Of a stretch of 64,000 bases of DNA, positions 49,722 to 58,823 are shown piece after piece. Origin of the DNA: CAKUFA01 sp963618735 (lineage in GTDB: Bacteria > Bacillota > Clostridia > Christensenellales > Aristaeellaceae). The translations under genes were made by a program, and so were the position numbers. The first letter of the stretch is position 1; every line of letters starts with the position of its first letter. The stretch spans positions 74,294 to 138,293 of the forward strand of contig CAVEUM010000001.1 of NCBI GenBank assembly GCA_963618735.1. The letters are read 5' to 3'. The notes beneath the pieces are model-generated. The model ran no database searches, was not told the origin of the DNA, and worked only from the letters and a program-made list of their open reading frames with translations.

Positions 49722-52691
49722 GTGGCATTCAGACGAGACCGGAGGAATGAGCGCAATCGTGATGATTCCCCGATGTACGATGATGACTTCCGCACGGATG
49801 ATCAGTCTTATGTGGACGACCAGACCAATGTTTATGAAATGGGTCAGTCCGATGGTTATGATGGCTATGATGATCAGCAATATGACGCGCCTTATGATGA
49901 TGAAATGAACGGCGATGACTTTGCCCCGGAGGACGGGGAAAATGACTGGCAGGAAAATCCTGACGATACCTATGATGAAGATGATGTCGGGGATGATCTT
50001 CCCATGGAGGAGGAAAAGACGTACGCACATTCCATCTTCAAGCCTGCCACCAAGAAGCCTGCCTTTATCCTGTGTGTGCTGGTGAATGTGGTGCGCATGC
50101 TGGCGCTGCTGGTGGTGCTGGTGGGCCTTGCCGGCGTAGGCGCAGTGATTGGCATTGCTAAGGGCTATGTGGAAACGGCTCCCACGCTGGATTTGACGGC
50201 ACTGGATGATCAGGCGCAGACGTCTTTCATTTATGACTCCAATGGCAACCTGATTACCGAATACAAGGGCACGGAGAATCGCGTCAGCGTTAGCCTGGCG
50301 GCCATGCCCACCTATCTTCAGCAGGCATTTATCGCCGTGGAGGACGCCCGCTTCTATACCCATAACGGCGTGGACATCAAGCGTATCGTGGGCGCCTTCG
50401 TGTCCAACCTGACATCCTCCAGCACCCAGGGCGGCTCGACCATTACCCAGCAGCTGATTAAGAATACCCTGCTGTCTTCTGAACAAAGCTATAAGCGTAA
50501 AATTCAGGAGGCTTATCTGGCCATGCAGCTGGAGCAGCAATATACCAAGGATCAAATTCTGGAAAGCTACCTGAATACCATTTTCTTGGGTGAAAATTAT
50601 TACGGCGTGCAGGTGGCAGCACAGGGCTATTTCGGCAAGAGCCTGGGCGAATTAACCCTGCGGGAGTGCGCCATGCTGGCAGGCGTGACCAACAGCCCTT
50701 ATTATTATAATCCCAGAAGAAATTTCTACACCCGCTCCAAAGAGGGCGTGGATTATGCAGCCATCACCAACGATCGCACCGACTACGTGCTGCGCTGCAT
50801 GTATGAAAATCAGTTTATCACCTATGAACAGTACCAGGAGGCGCTAAATACCTCTACGGCCAATGTGCTGGAGGAAGATCCCAGCGAAGGCTCGGGCATG
50901 TATGAGTATCCCCACTATGTGGAATACGCGGTGTCGGAAGTGGTGGATATCTTGCTGCAGCTGAACGGCCTGGAGGATACCACTGCCAACCGTTATGCGA
51001 TGGAAAATAAGCTCCGCACCGGCGGCTATCGCGTGAAGCTGGCTATTGATACCGAAATTCAGACTACCGTGCAGGAAACGCTGGAAAACTGGACGAAGTA
51101 TCCGTCCCTCCGCGATCCTTCTGACAAGGTATACCGCTCTCGCAATTCGGACGGTACCTATACGGAGGTCATTCAGCCCCAGGCCGCGGCGGTGGTGCTG
51201 GATTACCGTACAGGGGAAATTAAGGCTATTGTTGGCAGCCGCACGACACCGACCCAGCGGAAGACGATGAACCGCGCTACGGACATGAAGATGCCTGTGG
51301 GCTCGTCCATCAAGCCGATTGCTGTGTACGCCCCTGCCATTGAGCTAGGCGGCAGTCCCGCGAGCATTGTGTACAACATGCCTGTTCCTATTTCAGGCTG
51401 GAAGAACAGCAAGGGTGAGGATTCCTGGCCGAAGAACTACGGTGGCGGCGGCTACACAGGCCCCATCACCCTGCGCACGGCCATGATGAAGAGCTACAAC
51501 ACTGCTGCGGCACAGACCTTGATGACCATGGTGGGTGTTGATCGCTCGGTGGATTTCCTGCACCGTCTGGGTATTGATGATGACCATATAGACGCTACAC
51601 CCTTTGGTCTGTCCCTGGGCTCCAGCGGTATTACGCCCATGCAGATGACGGTGGCCTTTGGCGTGCTGGCCAACGGCGGTGTGTATCAGTCACCGATTTC
51701 AGTGCTGGGCATTTCGGATAGCGAAGGCAATGTGGTGTGGGATGGCCATGCCAACCAGACACGTCGGCGCGTGTTCTCTGAATCCACAGCGTACATGATT
51801 GTTGACATGCTGAAGACCGCTGTGAAGAGCGGCACTGGCACCAATGCGAAAATCAGCGGACAGACAGTGGCCGGCAAAACAGGCACCAACTCGGATCAGA
51901 AGGGTGTATTTTTCGCAGGCATGACGGGCTACTATGCCTCTGCCGTGTGGGTTGGTCATGATAACTACAAGGCACTGGCCAGCAAGGCTACCGGCTCCAG
52001 CGCCGCTGCGCCCCTGTGGCAGGCTTATATGTCCAAGATTCACGCCAACCTGGCGAACAAGGACATTCTGGATGGCGATGCCAGCCAGTACGGCGTGGTA
52101 AAGGTGACGACCTGCGCCGTGTCCGGACAACTGGCAACAGAAGCTTGCTACGCGGATACGACCTACGGCACGGTCACGGATTATTGGGCGCAGGGCAGCG
52201 TTCCCACGGTATATTGCCAGATGCACCGCACGCAAAACGTGTGCGCTGACAGCGGCGAGATTGCCAGCGACTATTGCCCGAATGTCATTTCCAAGAGCGT
52301 GATCGTCATTCCCAGCGGTCACCCGTTGTATAGCCTGATCGGCACGGAATACGATGATGTGCTGGAGGAATACCTGGGCGCGTGGGCAACGGTGAAGTTT
52401 GACTCTAGCGGCAATGTGATCAGCGGCGGACAGGTGTGCACATATCACACTAGCTCCAGCAGCAGCGGAACGGATTACGTGACCGAAAATACGCTGATCC
52501 CTGATGCACGAACCTTGCTGCAGCAGGCATACACCCAGCTGAACAGCATGGATTCCACCGCATCGAATTACACCTCCCTGTCCCTGGCAATCAGCAACAT
52601 GGAAAGCGTGTTGAGCAGCAGCTCGCCCAGCCAGAGTGATGTGATGGCGGCTATGAGCCAATTGACGAGAGCCATGGCGGGACTAAACTGA
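49722..52691 (+). CDS. Class A penicillin-binding protein (PBP1A family)
   Basis: 989 residues from the GTG at 49722, 8 bases after AAAGGAGG. Builds and crosslinks peptidoglycan. An acidic, Tyr/Asp-rich cytoplasmic tail of ~110 residues precedes one membrane helix (~113-140). GT51 domain: catalytic Glu207 in 'AVEDARFYTHNGVDIKR', then 'STQGGSTITQQLIKN'. Transpeptidase: 'GSSIKP' (Ser528, Lys531), 'SYN' (591-593), 'KTGT' (719-722). The C-terminal ~180 residues include a Cys-containing part ('TTCAVSGQLATEACY') and a Ser-rich stretch. The tail is longer and more acidic than in most PBP1A. The stop overlaps the next start. Confidence 0.94.
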   Translation: MAFRRDRRNERNRDDSPMYDDDFRTDDQSYVDDQTNVYEMGQSDGYDGYDDQQYDAPYDDEMNGDDFAPEDGENDWQENPDDTYDEDDVGDDLPMEEEKTYAHSIFKPATKKPAFILCVLVNVVRMLALLVVLVGLAGVGAVIGIAKGYVETAPTLDLTALDDQAQTSFIYDSNGNLITEYKGTENRVSVSLAAMPTYLQQAFIAVEDARFYTHNGVDIKRIVGAFVSNLTSSSTQGGSTITQQLIKNTLLSSEQSYKRKIQEAYLAMQLEQQYTKDQILESYLNTIFLGENYYGVQVAAQGYFGKSLGELTLRECAMLAGVTNSPYYYNPRRNFYTRSKEGVDYAAITNDRTDYVLRCMYENQFITYEQYQEALNTSTANVLEEDPSEGSGMYEYPHYVEYAVSEVVDILLQLNGLEDTTANRYAMENKLRTGGYRVKLAIDTEIQTTVQETLENWTKYPSLRDPSDKVYRSRNSDGTYTEVIQPQAAAVVLDYRTGEIKAIVGSRTTPTQRKTMNRATDMKMPVGSSIKPIAVYAPAIELGGSPASIVYNMPVPISGWKNSKGEDSWPKNYGGGGYTGPITLRTAMMKSYNTAAAQTLMTMVGVDRSVDFLHRLGIDDDHIDATPFGLSLGSSGITPMQMTVAFGVLANGGVYQSPISVLGISDSEGNVVWDGHANQTRRRVFSESTAYMIVDMLKTAVKSGTGTNAKISGQTVAGKTGTNSDQKGVFFAGMTGYYASAVWVGHDNYKALASKATGSSAAAPLWQAYMSKIHANLANKDILDGDASQYGVVKVTTCAVSGQLATEACYADTTYGTVTDYWAQGSVPTVYCQMHRTQNVCADSGEIASDYCPNVISKSVIVIPSGHPLYSLIGTEYDDVLEEYLGAWATVKFDSSGNVISGGQVCTYHTSSSSSGTDYVTENTLIPDARTLLQQAYTQLNSMDSTASNYTSLSLAISNMESVLSSSSPSQSDVMAAMSQLTRAMAGLN

Positions 52692-53071
52692 TGCAGATGA
52701 ATGAAGAAGTGCAGGTGTCGGCCGTTGTGTCGGCCCTGCAGTCTCTCCGTGTGCCGATTCAGCAAGGAGAGTACGACCTGCATCATCTGGTGATGGAAGC
52801 ACTGGAGGGTGCGGGCATCACTTGCCGCCATGAGGTATCCCTGGCACCAAGGTGCAGGATTGATCTCATGTGCGGCCATGTGGGCATTGAAATGAAACGC
52901 GGCAAGCCTGTGCGGAGCAGCTTGATTCGCCAGGTGAGCCGCTATGCCCAGTGCGAAGAAATCACAGCCGTAGTGGTGGTGGCGGAACGCAGTGTTGATC
53001 TGCCTCGCACCCTGGCAGGGAAACCGATTTATCTCGTGTGTCTCAATCGTCTGTGGGGCATCGCATTGTAA
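52691..53071 (+). CDS. PD-(D/E)XK nuclease-like small protein
   Basis: 126 residues; the ATG overlaps the PBP stop (TGATG), and another ATG at 52697 is possible. Not a named family for me. Seen: 'CRIDLMCGHVGIEMKRGKP' near residue 55, with Asp and Glu-x-Lys placed as in the PD-(D/E)XK nuclease fold, then 'LIRQVSRYAQCEEITAVVVV', which matches the strand after that motif in restriction-endonuclease-like proteins. A nuclease role is inference. It sits 21 bases before a SNF2 helicase gene. Confidence 0.6.
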   Translation: MQMNEEVQVSAVVSALQSLRVPIQQGEYDLHHLVMEALEGAGITCRHEVSLAPRCRIDLMCGHVGIEMKRGKPVRSSLIRQVSRYAQCEEITAVVVVAERSVDLPRTLAGKPIYLVCLNRLWGIAL

Positions 53072-53092
53072 GCAATGGGGAGAGAAGCAGGC

Positions 53093-54859
53093 ATGACCGA
53101 TGAAACAATCCACCAGGAAGATGACGGTTGGGATGAAGAACTTCTGCCTCCCTACCTGCGAAATGCAGAAACAGTGGGACAGACCTATGGAACGCTGAGC
53201 TACAACCGCCGCAGCCGTTGCTGGGTGGTGAAGGGTGACCCTGCGGTAACGGAAATGTGCAAGCGACTGTTTCCCGGCTCTGCAGGCTCCAAGCGCGGAG
53301 AAGCACGGTTCACTGCCCATCGTCGGGTTGTGGGCGACCTTTGCTGGCTGATGATGCGCTACCCGCTGGAGGTTAAGCTCAGTGATCTTCCTCTGTGGGA
53401 TAAGGCAGTGGCGGAAGCAAGGCAGTACGCCATCCGTCAGGCACGGGCGGCGCAGATGCCGTCCAGGGTCAATCCGCCTGAAGGCAGCTTCGAAGGTGCA
53501 TTGATGGACTTCCAGCAGGAGGGACTGAGCTTTCTCATCCAGCACGACCGTTGCCTTTTGGCCGATGAAATGGGTCTGGGCAAAACGGTGCAGGCGCTGG
53601 CATGCATTGCATCGGAACGGGCACTGCCGGTGCTGGTGATTCCGCCGGCGCACCTGACGCGAAACTGGCAGGAGGAAGCAACACGCTTTTTGCGGGTGGA
53701 GGGACGCGCTCCACGCATTCATGTGATTCATGGGCTGAAACCCTACGATTTGCCGGAAGCGGATGTGTACATCATGCATTATTTGCTTTTGCGGGGCTGG
53801 AAAAGCGTGCTGAAGGATCTTCCTGTCCGTGCGGTGATCTTTGATGAAATTCAGGAGCTTCGCCATGCGGGGACGGAAAAATATTCTGCCGCCAGCATCC
53901 TGTCTGAGCAATGCGAACGGGTGATTGGCCTGTCCGGCACGCCGATTTATAATAAGGGCGGCGAAATCTGGAATGTGATCAATATCCTTGATTTTCATTT
54001 TCTGGGCGATTGGGAAAGCTTCTCCAGAGAATGGTGCTATGGCTATGGCAGCGCTGTGGTCATTAAGCCCGATGTGCTTGGCGCCTACCTGAAGCGGGAA
54101 GGACTCATGCTCCGCCGCACCAAGCAGGAAGTGCTGAAGGAACTGCCGCCCAAACGTCGGCTTGTGCAGGAGCTGGACTGGAACGACAAGCTCTATGCCC
54201 AGATGATGGCTCCTGTGCAGACATTGCTGAAAAAGTGGCGGACCGATGCGGAATTGACGCCCTCTCAGCGGGCGCTGCTGGAAGAAAGTATTTCCCAGCA
54301 GGCGCGCCAGGCAACAGGACTTGCCAAGGCACCTTACGTGTGCCAGTTTGTTCGGATGCTGCTGGATGGCGGCGAGAAGGTTCTTCTTTTTGCTCATCAT
54401 CATGCGGTGATGGATGTCTACAAGCAGGAACTGAAGAGTTTCTCACCGGGGTTCATCACGGGCAGGGAAACATCCTCCGCCAAGGAGACGGCCGTAGAAC
54501 GCTTCATGTCGGGCAAGACGGATGTGTTATGCATTTCCCTTCGCGCAGCCAGCGGACTTAATTTGCAGCGTGCTACCTGCGTGGTCTTTGGCGAGCTTGA
54601 CTGGAGCCCTGCGGTGCATTCGCAGGCAGAAGACCGCGCCCATCGCATCGGCCAGGAGGATTCGCTGCTGTGCTACTATTTGGTGAGCCCTCAGGGAAGC
54701 GATGCGGAAATGCAGGAGGCGCTCGGCCTCAAGGTCAGCCAGTTTGTGGGACTGATGGGCGACCAACCCGTATCCCAGGAGGAAGCACTGGCAGCGGCAA
54801 GTCAGGCTCGCATGCATGTGGAAAAACTGGTACAGCGCCTGGCAGACACGGCGGAGTAA
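53093..54859 (+). CDS. SNF2-family DNA helicase/annealing helicase-like ATPase
   Basis: 588 residues from the ATG at 53093, 8 bases after the GGGAGAG site. SF2 motor motifs in order: Q-like 'LMDFQQEGLSFLIQHDR', Walker A 'LLADEMGLGKTVQALACIA', 'VLVIPPAHLTRNWQEEATRF', Walker B 'VIFDEIQELRH' (DEIQ box), 'IGLSGTPIYNKGGEIWNVIN', and in the second lobe 'LLFAHHHAVMDVYKQEL' and 'QAEDRAHRIGQEDSLLCYY'. Closest in layout to the compact SMARCAL1/RapA-distant group. The N-terminal ~140 residues are separate. DNA translocation is certain from motifs; the role is not. Confidence 0.88.
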   Translation: MTDETIHQEDDGWDEELLPPYLRNAETVGQTYGTLSYNRRSRCWVVKGDPAVTEMCKRLFPGSAGSKRGEARFTAHRRVVGDLCWLMMRYPLEVKLSDLPLWDKAVAEARQYAIRQARAAQMPSRVNPPEGSFEGALMDFQQEGLSFLIQHDRCLLADEMGLGKTVQALACIASERALPVLVIPPAHLTRNWQEEATRFLRVEGRAPRIHVIHGLKPYDLPEADVYIMHYLLLRGWKSVLKDLPVRAVIFDEIQELRHAGTEKYSAASILSEQCERVIGLSGTPIYNKGGEIWNVINILDFHFLGDWESFSREWCYGYGSAVVIKPDVLGAYLKREGLMLRRTKQEVLKELPPKRRLVQELDWNDKLYAQMMAPVQTLLKKWRTDAELTPSQRALLEESISQQARQATGLAKAPYVCQFVRMLLDGGEKVLLFAHHHAVMDVYKQELKSFSPGFITGRETSSAKETAVERFMSGKTDVLCISLRAASGLNLQRATCVVFGELDWSPAVHSQAEDRAHRIGQEDSLLCYYLVSPQGSDAEMQEALGLKVSQFVGLMGDQPVSQEEALAAASQARMHVEKLVQRLADTAE

Positions 54860-54880
54860 CACAAGCAAGGAGAAAAAGCA

Positions 54881-55711
54881 ATGCTCAGAATCGGCTGTCA
54901 TTTATCGGCTTCAAAGGGTTATTTGCATATGGGCAGGGAAGCTATATCCCTGGGTGCAAACACATTCCAGTTCTTTACGAGAAACCCGCGGGGCGGCAGT
55001 GCGAAGCCGCTGGACGAGAAAGACATCGCCGCGTATCGCTCCTTTGCGGAGGAAAACGGCATCTGCCAGATTCTTGCCCATGCACCCTACACGCTGAACG
55101 GATGCTCCGCAGATGCAGGAATCCGCGATTTTGCCAAACGCACGATGGCAGATGATCTCCGGCGCATGGAATTTGTGCCGGGCAATCTGTACAATTTCCA
55201 TCCTGGCAGCCATGTAGGACAAGGCGTTGAGCAGGGCATTGAAGAAATTGCAGAAATGCTGAACAGTATTCTCTGGGAAGACATGCACACCATCGTTTTG
55301 CTGGAGACCATGGCTGGCAAGGGGAGCGAGGTCGGCAGCCGCTTTGAGGAGCTGCGGGAGATTATTGACCGTGTCACCCTGAAGGAAAAGCTGGGCGTAT
55401 GCGTGGATACCTGCCATGTGGCGGATGCAGGATACGATATCGTGCATGACCTGGACGGCGTGCTGACACAGTTTGACAAGGTGATTGGCCTTGACAGAAT
55501 CCATGCCGTGCACATCAATGACAGCAAGAATCCTTTGGGATCTCACAAGGATCGGCATGAGCAAATTGGCCTTGGCACCATTGGTACAGAGTCGATTCTT
55601 CGGGTGATGGAACATCCTGCTTTGCGTGACAAGCTTTTTGCCCTGGAAACGCCTAATGATTTGGAAGGCTATGCACGGGAAATCGCAATGTTGAAGGAGA
55701 AATGGTCATGA
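54881..55711 (+). CDS. nfo: Endonuclease IV (apurinic/apyrimidinic)
   Basis: AP endonuclease of base excision repair, a three-zinc TIM barrel. 276 residues. Metal and active-site residues in 'RIGCHLSASKGYLHMG', 'ANTFQFFTRNPRGG', 'NLYNFHPGSHVGQG', 'VLLETMAGKGSEVGSRFEEL', 'LGVCVDTCHVADAGYDIV', 'NDSKNPLGSHKDRHEQIGLG'. 21 bases after the SNF2 gene and overlapping the next start (ATGA). Confidence 0.96.
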   Translation: MLRIGCHLSASKGYLHMGREAISLGANTFQFFTRNPRGGSAKPLDEKDIAAYRSFAEENGICQILAHAPYTLNGCSADAGIRDFAKRTMADDLRRMEFVPGNLYNFHPGSHVGQGVEQGIEEIAEMLNSILWEDMHTIVLLETMAGKGSEVGSRFEELREIIDRVTLKEKLGVCVDTCHVADAGYDIVHDLDGVLTQFDKVIGLDRIHAVHINDSKNPLGSHKDRHEQIGLGTIGTESILRVMEHPALRDKLFALETPNDLEGYAREIAMLKEKWS

Positions 55712-56736
55712 TCCGTGTATCGGCAGGCGTGATACGTCGGGCGGATGGGAAAATCCTCATCTGCAAACGGGGAGAGGGCCGAAAGAACGCTCACCTGTGG
55801 GAATTCCCCGGCGGCAAGCAGGAAAGCGGCGAAGATGCTTCCATGTGCCTGAAACGCGAACTGCAGGAAGAACTTCTTCTCACAGTACAGACAGGCGACA
55901 TCCTCTGCACGGAAGAGAAAGAGGGCATTGTTTTCGACTTTGTGCAGGCGGAAACGGAAAGTGAACCCACCCTGACCGAGCACGAGGCGATGGCTTGGGT
56001 AACGCCGCGGGAAATGTTTCGCTATACCTTCTGCCCTGCGGATACGGATGTGGCCAGACGCATGGCGCTGAGCGATCCGCCGCTGAAAAATTTCCTGTGG
56101 GATTTCGATGGAACCATCATGAACACGTATCCCGCCATGGTACAGGCGGTGATTCACGCAGCGGAAAAGCAAGGCATACATCCTTCTGCGGATGAGGTGA
56201 CCAGCCTGATGATGCATGATCTCCGCCACTGCGTGCACACCATTGCTGAGAAAAACGGCGGAGACGAAGAACAGCTCTATCTTGATTACCGCAGGGAAGA
56301 GGCGGCGATTCCGCCGGCAGCCATCCATGTGATGCCTGGCATGGCAGAGGCACTGCGCATTTTGAAGCAGCAAGGCGGGCGTCACTTTCTCGTTACCCAT
56401 CGGGGAAAAGATGCATGGGAATACCTGACCTGGCACGGCTTGAAGGAACTGTTTGAAGGCGGCGTCACACGGGATGATCATCTGCCGCGCAAGCCCGCGC
56501 CTGATATGATTCTGCACGTGATGCATGAATATGGCTTGAAGGGCGAAGAAACCATCATGATCGGAGATCGTCCGCTGGATACGGAATCTGGCCGAAGAGC
56601 AGGGGTAATGACCTGCATGCTGGATACATCGGGGCGATTTGCACAGGATCCTGCAGAGCTGTACGCCAAAGACGTACCATCCCTGATGGCCATTTTGCAG
56701 GGAATGCCTGTTTGCCTGAAAGATTTACATTTGTGA
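55708..56736 (+). CDS. Nudix hydrolase - HAD phosphatase fusion
   Basis: 342 residues from the ATG at 55708, 8 bases after AAGGAG. Residues ~1-125 are a MutT-like Nudix domain with the box 'GGKQESGEDASMC' + 'LKRELQEELLL', in which the Gly after REUxEE is replaced by Leu. From ~133 a HAD hydrolase follows: motif I 'FLWDFDGTIMNTYP' (Asp nucleophile), motif II Thr in 'FLVTHRGKDAWEYL', motif III Lys in 'DHLPRKPAPDMILHVMHEYG', motif IV 'TIMIGDRPLDTESGRRAGVM'. Together they could first cut a damaged dNTP and then remove its phosphate. That is inference. No linker frameshift is seen; the frame is single. It lies after nfo. Confidence 0.8.
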   Translation: MIRVSAGVIRRADGKILICKRGEGRKNAHLWEFPGGKQESGEDASMCLKRELQEELLLTVQTGDILCTEEKEGIVFDFVQAETESEPTLTEHEAMAWVTPREMFRYTFCPADTDVARRMALSDPPLKNFLWDFDGTIMNTYPAMVQAVIHAAEKQGIHPSADEVTSLMMHDLRHCVHTIAEKNGGDEEQLYLDYRREEAAIPPAAIHVMPGMAEALRILKQQGGRHFLVTHRGKDAWEYLTWHGLKELFEGGVTRDDHLPRKPAPDMILHVMHEYGLKGEETIMIGDRPLDTESGRRAGVMTCMLDTSGRFAQDPAELYAKDVPSLMAILQGMPVCLKDLHL

Positions 56737-56834
56737 CGGCGAAGATACTCGCATTCTGCCGTGAAAACCTGTATAATAAGATGAGCCGCTTTGACGAAAA
56801 GCGGATGAGAACAAAGATCAGTACGGAGGTACGT

Positions 56835-58805
56835 ATGCGGAAGCTCCTGGCGATATTGCTGTGCTTAACCTTTTTGCCTGTAGTGGCATTGGCAGACACC
56901 ACCCTTTCGATCGAAACTATCACCGAAACTGTGCGTCCCGGTAAGGCGATTCTGCTGCATTTTGAAGTGCCGGCAAATGGAACCGTGAGCCTCTATGTGC
57001 AGGATGAAAAGGGAGAAAACGTCTCCGTGGTGGTGGAAGATCATCAGGTGGAGAAGGGTGCCAATGCGGTTTATTGGAATGGCACCTGGCAGGGCGTCCC
57101 TGCGCCTGAAGGAAACTACAAACTGGTGCTTATCATGGAAGATGGAACGGCTGAAACAGCGGTGACCATCGGCAGCTATGCGCCGTACTTGTCTAATATT
57201 ACGGCGGAAAATGCGGCCGTTACGGAAGATGCGCCTGCTGTTTTGTACTGCACACCCAGTCAGGCTGGAACGCTGTACTGGGGTATTTTGCAGGACGGCG
57301 TCATTGCAGCGCAGGAGACCATGGCGGCTGCTGCGGGTGAAAGCTGTGAAATCAGTTGGAGCCCTGAGGAAGCCATGGATGACGGCGAGTATGTACTGGC
57401 ACTCTGGCTGGAGGATGAAACGGGGCTTTCCTCCACGGTGGAACACATCAATATCCAGGTGACGGGTTTTGCTGCAGAGGATGCGGAGAATGTAAATCCC
57501 GATGATGCAGAGCCTGTGGAAGAAAGCACCGCAGACGATTCAGCAAATGATACAGATGCAGAAGAAGCGGTAGAAGAAACTACTGTAGAAGAAACGGTGG
57601 AAAACCTGACCCTGATGGAAACATCGGAGGAGGCAACCGAAACCGATACAGAGGTGGAAGGTGTAGAGACCACCGAAGTAATCTATACGCCCAGCTACGG
57701 CAGTCCCTATGGCGCAACAGAGTCCGAAAAAGAGTACGACTACTGGACGACGCCCATGGATATTACCGACACGGAAACCATCTGGAACATGCTGACGTCC
57801 ACCGTTACCGTGTTGGACAACGGCAAGAAGAACGCTCAAAAACAGCAGATTGTTCTCCGTAAAGAACCGGATGAGAACAGCGATGGCGTCGGTGTAGCAA
57901 CATGCATCAGCCAGTCTGTCCGCGTGATTGAAACGCTGGATAATGGCTGGTCGCTGGTGGAAACCTATTCTTCCTCCTTCCATGATACCAACTATGAAGC
58001 CTGGAACATGCTGGTGCAGGGATATGTGCAAACCAAGTATCTGAAGGAGTCCACCCCCAATCAGCACCTGGGTCTGGTGGTAGACAAGCTGACCCAGCGC
58101 CTGTATATCTTCCAGGACGGCGAACTGTATGACACGTTGCTGGTTTCTACAGGCCTGGCCAACACCAGGCAGCCTTACAATGAGACACGCTCCGGCGAGT
58201 TCCTGCTGATGCTGCCTGCAGTGGGCGGTTTCAAGAGCGATAATCTGGTGTGCGACATGGGTATTCGCTTTAATGATGGCGACCTGTTGCACGAGGTGCC
58301 CCATACGGTGAATGGCGATGGCTCGAAGAACTATTCCACCTGCGAAGGAAAGCTGGGCGAGAAAGCAAGCCATGGATGCATTCGCGTTCAGCGGCGGCAG
58401 ACGCCCAAGGGCACGAACATGTCCTGGCTGTGGAAAAACATCCGCGCTACCAAGGGCAATGGCTATGTGAAGATCATCATCTGGGAAGACTGGCAGGGTC
58501 GTCAGGTGCAGATTCCTTCTGATGACACCGTGCTGTACTACAATCCCAATGGCGGCAAGAAATACCATAGCGCGGAGACCTGCTATTCCGCCAAGGGCAA
58601 GACCTTTACGGCTTTCACCTATGGTCAGCTGGAAGAAAGTGAATACGCTGACCTTGAACGTTGCGAGTGGTGCACACCTGTACTGCGAATCAGCGAAATT
58701 GAGGCGATTAACGCGACCTATGCCGAAGGCGGCGATCACGATCCTGTAATGACCGCGGCACGGCAGAAATGGATTGACAGCCAAGCAGAAAATACGGAAA
58801 ACTAA
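56835..58805 (+). CDS. L,D-transpeptidase (YkuD) with N-terminal Ig-like and C-terminal Cys domain
   Basis: 656 residues from the ATG at 56835 behind ACGGAGG. A signal peptide ends 'VVALA'. Then a FlgD-like Ig fold (~'GKAILLHFEVPANGTVSLYV'), a second beta domain, an acidic Glu/Thr-rich linker (~215-290), an SH3-like part ('QSVRVIETLDNGWSLVETYS') and the YkuD domain, beginning 'HLGLVVDKLTQRLYIFQDGE', with catalytic Cys515 in 'SHGCIRVQ' (His513). The C-terminus has 'KKYHSAETCYSAKGK' and 'LERCEWCTPVLRISE', a His/Cys pattern like the Ada-type zinc knuckles seen in ComEC-like and nuclease proteins. Makes 3-3 or related wall crosslinks. A TATAAT lies at 56772-56777. Confidence 0.86.
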   Translation: MRKLLAILLCLTFLPVVALADTTLSIETITETVRPGKAILLHFEVPANGTVSLYVQDEKGENVSVVVEDHQVEKGANAVYWNGTWQGVPAPEGNYKLVLIMEDGTAETAVTIGSYAPYLSNITAENAAVTEDAPAVLYCTPSQAGTLYWGILQDGVIAAQETMAAAAGESCEISWSPEEAMDDGEYVLALWLEDETGLSSTVEHINIQVTGFAAEDAENVNPDDAEPVEESTADDSANDTDAEEAVEETTVEETVENLTLMETSEEATETDTEVEGVETTEVIYTPSYGSPYGATESEKEYDYWTTPMDITDTETIWNMLTSTVTVLDNGKKNAQKQQIVLRKEPDENSDGVGVATCISQSVRVIETLDNGWSLVETYSSSFHDTNYEAWNMLVQGYVQTKYLKESTPNQHLGLVVDKLTQRLYIFQDGELYDTLLVSTGLANTRQPYNETRSGEFLLMLPAVGGFKSDNLVCDMGIRFNDGDLLHEVPHTVNGDGSKNYSTCEGKLGEKASHGCIRVQRRQTPKGTNMSWLWKNIRATKGNGYVKIIIWEDWQGRQVQIPSDDTVLYYNPNGGKKYHSAETCYSAKGKTFTAFTYGQLEESEYADLERCEWCTPVLRISEIEAINATYAEGGDHDPVMTAARQKWIDSQAENTEN

Positions 58806-58823
58806 GGAAAAGGTGGGTGTCGG

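Noticed and set aside
52568..54403. 611-codon minus-strand open frame under the nuclease-like and SNF2 genes
   Set aside because: Same reasoning: no motifs, no start signal, and the plus-strand genes have ordered SNF2 motifs.
52691..54859. DISARM or other known phage-defence system
   Set aside because: SNF2 and a nuclease-like protein are present, but the methylase, DUF1998 and other signature genes are absent; the neighbours are a PBP and base-repair genes.
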